Positions 10,501 through 16,899 of a stretch of DNA of 64,000 nucleotides are shown here, one piece after another; position 1 is the stretch's first letter, and the number at the start of each line of letters is the position of its first letter. Under the pieces are notes generated by a model. That model did not search any database, was not told the DNA's origin, and saw nothing but the letters and a program-made list of their open reading frames with translations. Source of the stretch: Phycisphaerales bacterium (GTDB lineage: Bacteria; Planctomycetota; Phycisphaerae; Phycisphaerales; JAGLTS01); NCBI GenBank assembly GCA_023135165.1, contig JAGLTS010000038.1, positions 1 to 64,000 on the forward strand, given 5' to 3'. Both the position numbers and the translations under genes were made by a program.

Positions 10501-10701
10501 GTGAAAGCGGTGGATGGCATGGAGAAACAAGAGCGCCCGGACGCGCTCATACAGATTGTCCGCATCGCTCCAGAACCGATCGAGCGCCTCGCATTCGCTC
10601 AGCAATTCCGCCGTTGTCAGACGTTCGCACGCGGCGTCGAGGCAGCCGTTGCGCACAAGCGAGTCGCCTGATGTGATCATCTGGATGAGTCGGCCGGCCA
10701 T
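7495..10701 (-). CDS. GHMP-type sugar kinase fused to UDPGP-like nucleotidyltransferase
   Basis: Large cytoplasmic protein of 1068 residues. A helical N-terminal region (about 1-140) has no assignment. Residues about 180-600 resemble GHMP kinases of the fucokinase/heptose kinase branch: TPVRMDLSHSAWSD near 181, an ATP-loop-like IPKGSRLAVSTN (320-331), LAGSGGGWQDSGG (372-384) and a C-terminal GGMAGGGMGFIF. Residues about 690-1068 carry a sugar nucleotidyltransferase signature LAAGVGSRW (701-709) and HNIDTLGADV, like the UTP-glucose-1-phosphate uridylyltransferase group. The order kinase then transferase is the reverse of Bacteroides FKP. ATG 10701 has an excellent GGAG six bases upstream; a start at 10752 lacks this. 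The preceding glycosyltransferase gene is 40 bases away. The sugar is unknown. Confidence 0.75.
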   Translation of the reverse strand: MAGRLIQMITSGDSLVRNGCLDAACERLTTAELLSECEALDRFWSDADNLYERVRALLFLHAIHRFHLPDRLSRERSTSPGLIPFEGFSHLLDRRFAEAIDVFRAAQARRGVSDGLCSALAQAYRQLAFQTLADQVRRSVRSFHGNQWMFQIARPADHPLRIRPELMQRRGASFPTLAERTPVRMDLSHSAWSDIFFLAMDYPEGARVLNVSIDLAVRGRDNAPRPPIETSLRVIDEPILRLISVDLGAQADITTVAEVFDFNRDYLGLLKAAVIAAGIIPPSLEDSPCAIADVLTPLLAGTDGDSGAFGIEIVSKVNDIPKGSRLAVSTNLLASLIALCMRATGQTRAVTGPLEEQERRLVAARSILGEWLAGSGGGWQDSGGLWPGMKRITGALAGDGDPEFGISRGRLLPNYHMLTNDDCPDHARAQLCDSLVLVHGGMAQDVGPVLEMVTEKYLLRCADEWQARRDARDIFDRIVGTLRLADIRDIGAATTHNFLEPIRTIIPWASNLYAETLIQQTRDAFGDDFWGFWMLGGMAGGGMGFIFDPKRKAYAQDVLHTMMCETKQRLEHALPFAMEPVVYDFAVNNIGTCAELNIDREAPARGAARTTFSTETGPRAGRDDLIAALDELGFDREYHEQIRADLQAGRIGLAQNRLPAETAIEDVREGDVVEARSGLDACCTRLGDELLAAGTVAVVTLAAGVGSRWTEGAGVVKALHPFCKLGGHYRSFLDVHFAKTRRASTAHRTRIPHVVTTSYLTHDPIAAALRGKHQHHMGPLVLSPGRTVGLRLVPTVRDLRFAWEQMPQQVLDQQQQKVRDSLRAALMEWARATGEGADYTDNVPLQCLHPVGHWYEIPNMLRNGVLARLLDEQPNLKHLMLHNIDTLGADVRPDLLGLHAMRGDCLTFEVIGRRIDDRGGGLARMEGRVRLIEGLAMPREEDEFSLSYYNTATTWINIDKLLGEFHLSRADLTDDRKTAEAVRRMAGCVPTYITLKDVKKRWGHGQEDIYPVAQFEKLWTDMTALPEIECGHIVVSRERGQQLKEQAQLDGWVRDGSAAYVESLCDWV

Positions 10702-10741
10702 CGCTCGCTCCGTGCAGTTGCGCGGAGCAGGGTAGCAGACG

Positions 10742-12199
10742 TCATCCCACACCGGTAACGACCGCGGCAGTCCCCATTGCCTCGCGGTACACGTCGGCGC
10801 AGTGGCGGGCGGCGATGTCCCACGTTAGGCGCCGCACCTCGAAGCTGCCGTGCTCGCGCAGCGTCTGACTGAGCGGCGGATGACGCAGCACGGCGAGCAC
10901 CTTGTTGGCGATGTCATCCACATCCCAGAAATCAACCTTCAGCACGTGTTCAAGCACTTCCGACACGCCCGACTGCTTGGAGATGATCGTCGGCACGTCG
11001 TGGCTCATCGCTTCGAGCGGCGCGATGCCAAAAGGTTCGCTCACCGAAGGCATGACGTAGCACTCCGCCATCTTGAAGACACGATCGACATCGCGCCCGC
11101 GGAGGAAGCCGGCGAACAAGAACCGTTGTCCGATGCCGAGCTGCGCCGCCTGTTCGATCATCGCGCGGGCCATATCGCCTGACCCCGCGACGACGAACTT
11201 GACGTTGTCCATCTTTTCGAGCACACGCTTGGCGGCGGCGATGAAGTACTCCGGCCCCTTCTGGAACGTGAGCCTGCCGAGGAAAAGCACAATGCGGTCG
11301 GTGCTCATGATCGGCTGCGGATCGGGGAGGTCGTTCGTCTCATCCTTGTGCAGGCCGTTGTAGACGACGGTGATTTTGCGAGGATCAACGCCGTAACGGC
11401 GCTCAGCGATGGACTTGGTGAGGCGTGAGACGGTGATGACGCGGTCGGCCCCGTGCATGCCCCGCCGCTCGATGTCGTAGACGCTTTGGTTGACGTTCTC
11501 ACCGGAGCGGTCGAACTCGGTGGAGTGAAGGTGGACGACCAGAGGCGTACCGGTCGCGCGTGCGACGGCCAAGCCTGCGGGGTAGGTCATCCAGTCATGG
11601 GCGTGGATCACGTCGTACTGCTCGCCTCGCGTGAGGTGGACGCAGAGGCGTGCGTAGCGGCGCGAGTCGTTGATGATGTCCCCGCCGTAGTCATCGCCTG
11701 ACCGGGAGCCGTCGAGCATGTCGACATAGTCGCCTTCGCCGGTCGCGGTGTCAGGTGGGATAGGGACACCCGCGTCGAGCAGGGCCCGTCGTTCCGTCAT
11801 GTGCCGGCGAAGCAACTCGCGCTGTTCCTCGGTGAGGGGCGGCGGCGCGTTGAAGCCGGGGTAAGGGCTTCGCAGCGACGTGGGGATCGCCTTGAAGACC
11901 ACGTTCTCGAACTCTTCGCTCGTGTAGCTGATCGGATCGCCGAACGGCCCGCCGCCTGTCACTACCGGGTCCTGCGGGAAGGCAGCCTCGGCATTGCGCA
12001 GGTCGCCAGCCTTCGCAGCGCCGTCGTCGGGCGTGAGCAGCTTGATGTGGGATGCGTGCGACTGATCGACGCCTTTGGGAAGGACGAAGGTGACCGCGTG
12101 ACCGAGCGCATCGAGCGCGCGGGTCAGCCCGTAGCATGCCGTTCCCAACCCACCGGAGATGTACGGGGGAAACTCCCAGCCGAGCATGAGTACTCGCAT
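10742..12199 (-). CDS. Glycogen-synthase-like GT4/GT5 glycosyltransferase
   Basis: GT-B fold glycosyltransferase of 485 residues. The N-terminus MRVLMLGWEFPPYISGGLGT is the typical sugar-nucleotide synthase opening of GT5/GT4 enzymes. The C-terminal half contains FLGRLTFQKGPEYFI, the nucleotide-binding FKMAECYVMPSVSEPFGIAPLEAM with the paired glutamates, and a retaining-enzyme architecture. A loop of about 100 residues between 85 and 185 is longer than in bacterial glycogen synthase. By position it is the first gene of a two-gene unit with the kinase/nucleotidyltransferase fusion, which could supply its donor sugar. Acceptor and product are unknown. Confidence 0.87.
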   Translation of the reverse strand: MRVLMLGWEFPPYISGGLGTACYGLTRALDALGHAVTFVLPKGVDQSHASHIKLLTPDDGAAKAGDLRNAEAAFPQDPVVTGGGPFGDPISYTSEEFENVVFKAIPTSLRSPYPGFNAPPPLTEEQRELLRRHMTERRALLDAGVPIPPDTATGEGDYVDMLDGSRSGDDYGGDIINDSRRYARLCVHLTRGEQYDVIHAHDWMTYPAGLAVARATGTPLVVHLHSTEFDRSGENVNQSVYDIERRGMHGADRVITVSRLTKSIAERRYGVDPRKITVVYNGLHKDETNDLPDPQPIMSTDRIVLFLGRLTFQKGPEYFIAAAKRVLEKMDNVKFVVAGSGDMARAMIEQAAQLGIGQRFLFAGFLRGRDVDRVFKMAECYVMPSVSEPFGIAPLEAMSHDVPTIISKQSGVSEVLEHVLKVDFWDVDDIANKVLAVLRHPPLSQTLREHGSFEVRRLTWDIAARHCADVYREAMGTAAVVTGVG

Positions 12200-12359
12200 G
12201 GCTCAACTCCTGGCGCAGGCGCGGACCATGCGCCGTCCCACCGCGCTTGGTTTAATCCCCACCCAAATCCACCGCAAGTCATGATAACTTGTCTTGCGGA
12301 CTTGTGTCGCCCGACGCGCCAAAAAAGCGAGCGGTCCACCTCCGCCGTACACTCCCCCG

Positions 12360-13319
12360 ATGAAGTCACCGCTCCATTCCGAGCAAGGCGACAGGCGTGC
12401 ATCGCATGTTCCCGACCCGGATGACACATGGACCACTCGCAGGCTGCTGGCGTGGATGGCGGACAGCTTCACCGCGCGAAGCATCGACAGCCCACGCCTC
12501 TCCGCCGAGATGCTCCTCTCGCATGTCACCGAATGCGATCGGCTGAGCCTCTACACCGATCCGGACAGGCCGGCCAGCCCCGCTGAGCGATCAAAGCTCC
12601 GCTCGCTCGTTGCCCGGGCGCTTGGGAATGAACCGATCCAGTACCTTGTGCGGGAGGCGTGGTTCTTCAGCCTTCCGCTCACCGTCACGCGCGTGACGCT
12701 CATTCCCAGGCCGGCCACCGAATCGCTCGTCGAGCACGCCCTGCACTGGCTCCGGAGCGAATCCGCCGGACCAGAGACGAGCGAGCGCAGCCCGATCCTC
12801 GCTGCCGACATCGGGACGGGCAGCGGCGCGATCGCCATCGCGCTCGCCAAGAACAACCCCGCCCTTCATGTGCTCGCCACGGATGTGTCAGCCGACGCCC
12901 TGGCTGTGGCGAGGGACAACGCGGCGAGGCACGGCGTGACGGACCGCGTCGAACTGCTCCAAGGCGATCTCCTCGAACCGATCCGCACGCGCGTGGGTGC
13001 AGAGGGTCTGGATCTCTTCACCGCCAACCCGCCGTACATCTCCGATGACGAGTGGGCAGCCGTCGCGCCCAACGTGAAGGACCACGAGCCTGCCCTCGCG
13101 CTCCGCGCCGGCCCGGATGGCCTGGACATCATCAAACCGCTGCTGCGCGATGCCCCCGATCTGCTCCGACCCGGCGGGCTGCTCCTCATCGAACACGCCG
13201 CATCACACGCGGATCAGGTCCGCTCGCTCGCCCGGGACGACGCACGGCTTAGCCGTGTGGAAACGCTGCGAGACTTCGAAGCATTGCCCCGCGTGCTCAA
13301 AGCCGAGCGAGTGCGATGA
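12360..13319 (+). CDS. prmC: Peptide chain release factor N5-glutamine methyltransferase
   Basis: SAM-dependent methyltransferase that methylates the GGQ glutamine of RF1/RF2. The SAM loop ADIGTGSGAIAIA (149-161) and the catalytic/substrate motif NPPY (223-226, in FTANPPYISDDEW) are intact. The N-terminal helical domain (about 20-100) binds release factor and includes PIQYLVREAWFF. ATG 12360 is chosen from a frame open back to 12294; about 20 poorly conserved residues still precede the helical domain. Length of 319 is slightly long for PrmC (about 280). It is divergent from the glycosyltransferase gene. Confidence 0.93.
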   Translation: MKSPLHSEQGDRRASHVPDPDDTWTTRRLLAWMADSFTARSIDSPRLSAEMLLSHVTECDRLSLYTDPDRPASPAERSKLRSLVARALGNEPIQYLVREAWFFSLPLTVTRVTLIPRPATESLVEHALHWLRSESAGPETSERSPILAADIGTGSGAIAIALAKNNPALHVLATDVSADALAVARDNAARHGVTDRVELLQGDLLEPIRTRVGAEGLDLFTANPPYISDDEWAAVAPNVKDHEPALALRAGPDGLDIIKPLLRDAPDLLRPGGLLLIEHAASHADQVRSLARDDARLSRVETLRDFEALPRVLKAERVR

Positions 13320-13433
13320 GCGCTACCAGTGATTCATCAACCGACACAGACTGGGCAGTCCAGAAAATGTCGACTTCGACTCTGGGTACATCACCTCTCC
13401 ATCGTACGATTCCACACGCAACGCCCTTCGCAG

Positions 13434-13453
13434 CCCCGCCTGGCAAGGCGGGG
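13434..13453 (+). other. Perfect hairpin upstream of a TTG-start gene
   Basis: CCCCGCC pairs with GGCGGGG across a six-base loop. There is no T-run after it, so it is not a standard intrinsic terminator. It lies 17 bases upstream of the TTG start at 13471 and 115 bases after prmC, where it could affect either transcript end or translation start. Confidence 0.55.
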
Positions 13454-13470
13454 TTCAGGGGTTCCCGCTG

Positions 13471-14979
13471 TTGACGGGTCTGCCAGTGAAAACCAGATCG
13501 CTCTACCTCAGCCTATTCGTCATGCTCTTCGTTGGCGTGATCCTCGCGCTTCTGCTCATACCCCCGAGCACGAAGCGGCTTGTCGAGCGTGCCTTCAGTG
13601 GCAACGCGGACGCACGGGCAGCGGGGATCGAGGCGCTGCTCGCTGAAGACCCCGATCGACCCGGTCACACACTGCTGGAAACACCGCGGGCGCTCGTACG
13701 GCTGCGAGAAAAAGGCTCACGGGCCGGCGTCAACCCGAACGCACTTGCGGATGTGGCTGACGCCCTGCGGTCCATCGGCCGGCTCGACCCGGAGACGATG
13801 GGCTCGACGGCGTATGTGCGCTACTTGAAGGTGGAGCTTGATCGTGCGGGCTGGTCGCGCGCCGCTTGTCTGGCTGCTGCTGCGGCGATTGCAGAGCTTC
13901 CGACCGACATGCCTGACGACTCAGCGGACGACACCGAACGTGAAGTGGCGGCGCTGGCGCTGGATCTGCTGCGAGGCCGGGATGCCGGCGTCGCCCACGC
14001 GGCGCTGCTTGCCTTCGTCACCTTCGCAGGCTCTGCAAGCCCGGGGACCGCGCAGAGCATCGTTGCATTCGCCTCCGATCTAGATGACCCGGCAACCGCG
14101 AGAGATGCGTGGCTCCTCTGCGGGCTGCTGGGCTTGAGTGACCCGAACAGCGATGTGGTTCGCGAGGGCCTTCCCCAGTCGGTCGCCGATGCGGTGCGTT
14201 TCGCCGTTTCCCGGGCCGGCGGTGCGCCCGATGCTGTGGTGGAGGCTGACCCTGAACTCGCGCCGCTGCTCACATCCTTGCGTGTGGGTCGATCGGTCGG
14301 AGTAACTCCACCTGAGGCGCCCACCGACCCCATCCTGGAGCAGGCGTACTGGCCCGGCCCTCGCTGGCGGATCGCGCTGCGCGTGGAGTCGCTCGGGCCC
14401 GGCGAGGCGCGCGATGCCGCACTGGAACTGCTCGGCGAGTACGACGATCACGTTCGACGGGCGGGGCTCCTCGCGTGCGGCTTGCTCAGCGTGGCGAGTG
14501 AGGAGATCGCCCTGATCGAAGCGGCGGATGATGATCCGCTCAATCGCCGGTACGCCCGGCTGGCGCGCCTGATGATTGAGCAGGACGATGCGGATGAGGC
14601 GACTCGTCTGACGCAGGCGGTCGTGTCGATGGGGTCAGCGGGGATGGTGCCGGTTGACGATGCGCTCTTCGCGCTGCTTGCCGCCGGCCGAACCGAGGGG
14701 CTTGACTGGCTCTTCGACCCGCTTCGGCCGAGACGGTCGCTCGATGAACCGGCGCTGGCATGGGATGAGGCGATTCGCCCGCGAACGCCAGACGGTCTCT
14801 GGCCGATGCTGACGCGATTCATGGACCCCGTGCTTGACATACCTCCCAACCCAACCGCCGGCTCGCCGCGCGCGACACGTCTACACAGCGACGCCATGCG
14901 GATGTGGTGGCTCATCCATCGCAGGCATCTTGCCTTTGACTCGCGAGAGCGCGTGTTCCGTCATGCGATCAGGCAGTGA
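13471..14979 (+). CDS. Membrane-anchored protein of unknown function, alpha-helical repeat type
   Basis: Protein of 502 residues with a single N-terminal membrane helix (SLYLSLFVMLFVGVILALLLI) and a long, alanine- and leucine-rich, helical periplasmic or cytoplasmic body. Segments such as AALALDLLRGRDAGVAHAALLAFVTFA look like HEAT-type helical repeats, but the repeat units are not clean enough to name. The reading frame starts with TTG at 13471 with AGGGG nearby, or GTG at 13486. Its end overlaps the convergent glycosyltransferase fusion by 19 bases. No catalytic motif was found. Confidence 0.65.
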   Translation: MTGLPVKTRSLYLSLFVMLFVGVILALLLIPPSTKRLVERAFSGNADARAAGIEALLAEDPDRPGHTLLETPRALVRLREKGSRAGVNPNALADVADALRSIGRLDPETMGSTAYVRYLKVELDRAGWSRAACLAAAAAIAELPTDMPDDSADDTEREVAALALDLLRGRDAGVAHAALLAFVTFAGSASPGTAQSIVAFASDLDDPATARDAWLLCGLLGLSDPNSDVVREGLPQSVADAVRFAVSRAGGAPDAVVEADPELAPLLTSLRVGRSVGVTPPEAPTDPILEQAYWPGPRWRIALRVESLGPGEARDAALELLGEYDDHVRRAGLLACGLLSVASEEIALIEAADDDPLNRRYARLARLMIEQDDADEATRLTQAVVSMGSAGMVPVDDALFALLAAGRTEGLDWLFDPLRPRRSLDEPALAWDEAIRPRTPDGLWPMLTRFMDPVLDIPPNPTAGSPRATRLHSDAMRMWWLIHRRHLAFDSRERVFRHAIRQ

Positions 14980-16523
14980 TCCGCCTGAACTTCCCCAGCC
15001 AGCACATCGAGCGGGCAGGTCGGCTCGGGAACACCTGTGAAGATCATCTCCAGATCAGGCTTCGCATCGAACGGTTCGATCGACGATGCGCTCACGAGCA
15101 ACTGCAACTGTGACCGCAGTTGGTGTTGTTTGTACCGATGATCGTCGCTGATTCGGGCAGCAGCGCGGTCGTCGGGGCGCTGCGATACGACAACCAGTGA
15201 ACCCCCCGGTGCGATGCACCGCCGAGCCTCGGCAAGCAAACGCACCGGATTTGCGTGACGCTCAAGCACATCCGTCAAAAGCAGCACATCGACCGCATCA
15301 TCATCCAGCGGCAGATGCCGATCATCCGTGATGTGCCGGAACTCAGGCTTCGGCCCGGCGTATTCATGCTCGCCAGTGACGCAGCTCGCCAGCGTGATGA
15401 ACGGGCCATCAGCATCCAAACCTATGCACGATACGCCCTGCTGGGCGAGTAGATGAACGAACAGCCCAGCGCCGCAACCGACCTCTGCGAACCGTCGAGG
15501 CTCCGGCGATCGGCTCAGGCATGCCGCGATGCAGTCTGCCCGCCGCTTGCAGATCGCGCGCAGTGTCGAATCCTCGCTGAATCGTGCCCAAGGCGTCTGC
15601 GCAATGTCGATCTCGCCACCCTGTACCTGTCGCCGACTCGGCCCGAAGACGCGCGCGTTCCACAGAAGCGGCGTCGAACGATACTGCCTGCGCACTTCAT
15701 CGAGATCCGGCTGAAGACGGCAGAATCCCCACTTGTCGCGGAATCGTCCCAGCGCCAGCCCCAGCCCGCGTGTCGTGTCCGCCGTATTGGCCCGGTCCCG
15801 CCGCATCGTCAGGTGGTGGAAGAACTCGATCGCAGGCGTCGCCCAGCAGCGATACCCCTTGAGCCGCGACATCATGCCGAAGTCGATCGTCTGACCCCGC
15901 AGGAACGTCTCGTCGAACCCGCCGACCGCATCGAACACGTCGCGCTTGAAGCAGTAGAAGCAGCCCATCACGTGATCGACCTCGATCGTGTGTCTGTAGG
16001 CATCGCGAGGCTCATGCTCGCCCTCATGGATGTATCCGCGTGGGTCGAGTATCCAGTCGCCCATGCTGTGGATGCGTCCGTTGCTAGCGAGTTGCTTCGG
16101 GCCGACCACGCCCAAGTCCGGCGGCCCCGCGTCGAACGTCTCGCGCAGGATCGACACCCAGCTCGGCGTGAGGATCTCGATGTCGCCGTCGAGCCGAACG
16201 AGAATGTCGCCCACCGCTTCGGAAACAAGGATATTGGTCGTCTTCGCCAGGCAGCCGTGGTGCGCCGCTTCGATCAGGCGAAGCAGCGGCTGACCAGTCA
16301 TCACACCCGACGTCCATCGCTTCTCCGCCCAGGCTCGCAGCGTGTCCAGGCTGTCATCCGTCGATCCGTCGTCGTAGGCGATGATCTCGAATGGCGCGAG
16401 CTCATCGCTCAGCGTGTGGCGCAGCGATCGCAACAGCGTCGTGATGAAGTCCATCTCGCCGGTCTTGGACGATGGCTTGCCGTTGTTGAAGTTCGGAATG
16501 AGGATCGAGACGCACGGCTTCAT
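14961..16523 (-). CDS. Family 2 glycosyltransferase fused to SAM methyltransferase
   Basis: Two-domain protein of 520 residues. Residues 1-270 form a GT-A glycosyltransferase: CVSILIPNFNNG, IIAYDDGSTDDS, and the metal-binding LDGDIEIL (DGD at 112-114), then the acceptor region with GGFDETFLRG. Residues 340-520 form a class I methyltransferase with AEVGCGAGLF (346-355), the acidic end of strand 2 in GLDADG, and VLLLTDVLERHANP. Such fusions occur in polysaccharide synthesis, where chain addition and methyl capping are linked. There is no membrane segment. Upstream lies the phased T-tract array at 16689-16797, about 170 bases from the start. Confidence 0.87.
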   Translation of the reverse strand: MKPCVSILIPNFNNGKPSSKTGEMDFITTLLRSLRHTLSDELAPFEIIAYDDGSTDDSLDTLRAWAEKRWTSGVMTGQPLLRLIEAAHHGCLAKTTNILVSEAVGDILVRLDGDIEILTPSWVSILRETFDAGPPDLGVVGPKQLASNGRIHSMGDWILDPRGYIHEGEHEPRDAYRHTIEVDHVMGCFYCFKRDVFDAVGGFDETFLRGQTIDFGMMSRLKGYRCWATPAIEFFHHLTMRRDRANTADTTRGLGLALGRFRDKWGFCRLQPDLDEVRRQYRSTPLLWNARVFGPSRRQVQGGEIDIAQTPWARFSEDSTLRAICKRRADCIAACLSRSPEPRRFAEVGCGAGLFVHLLAQQGVSCIGLDADGPFITLASCVTGEHEYAGPKPEFRHITDDRHLPLDDDAVDVLLLTDVLERHANPVRLLAEARRCIAPGGSLVVVSQRPDDRAAARISDDHRYKQHQLRSQLQLLVSASSIEPFDAKPDLEMIFTGVPEPTCPLDVLAGEVQADHCLIA

Positions 16524-16899
16524 TCAACGTTTATCGACGAAATCACGGATCGGCGAAGAAAAAAACGCGGCGTGCGCACACGTCTTTGGGGGAGGTTGTT
16601 TCTGGGGTGATCCCTGATTGCTGTACAGCAGGCCGGTTCGCACTCGCCACGTGTCGGGTTCATGCGCGCAGGTCGTGGTATGGGGTGTCAAAACCGGTCG
16701 GTTTTGGCGTGTTTTGGAGCGGTTTCGCGCGGTTTTGGATCAGTTTCGGTCAGTTTTGACGCGGTTTTGGCCGGTTTTGGAGCGTCCAGTTTTTGGTTAT
16801 TGCGCACGGTGATTGACATCGCAATCGCGGGTTATTCAGCGCGGCACACGTTTTGCTTGCCGATCGCGCGAAGCCGCAAGCGGCGTTGCGCGTGTTGGT
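16524..16899. other. Intergenic region with curved-DNA-like array
   Basis: This 376-base gap separates two minus-strand genes. It holds the phased T-tract array listed separately, an A-rich stretch near 16556-16566, and a GC-alternating segment near 16865-16890. Short open frames through the array give Phe-rich peptides, but they lack a ribosome site and family resemblance, so I do not call them. Confidence 0.6.
16689..16797 (+). repeat. Phased T-tract array, copy A
   Basis: Runs of three or four T begin at 16702, 16712, 16723, 16733, 16744, 16754, 16765 and 16775, so steps alternate 10 and 11 bases with a mean of 10.4. A longer T-run follows at 16790. Units have the form GGTTTTGG or GGTTTCG with 3-4 variable bases. 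It is the diverged member of the family whose better-matched copies are at 24894-25001 and 63893-64000. The shared core word is GATCAGTTT. A-tracts in phase with the helix are known to bend DNA; that it does so here is inference. Confidence 0.85.

Noticed and set aside
16689-16797. CRISPR-like array
   Set aside because: Units are only 10-11 bases with 3-4 variable bases between T-runs; there are no 25-40 base repeats or spacers and no cas genes.
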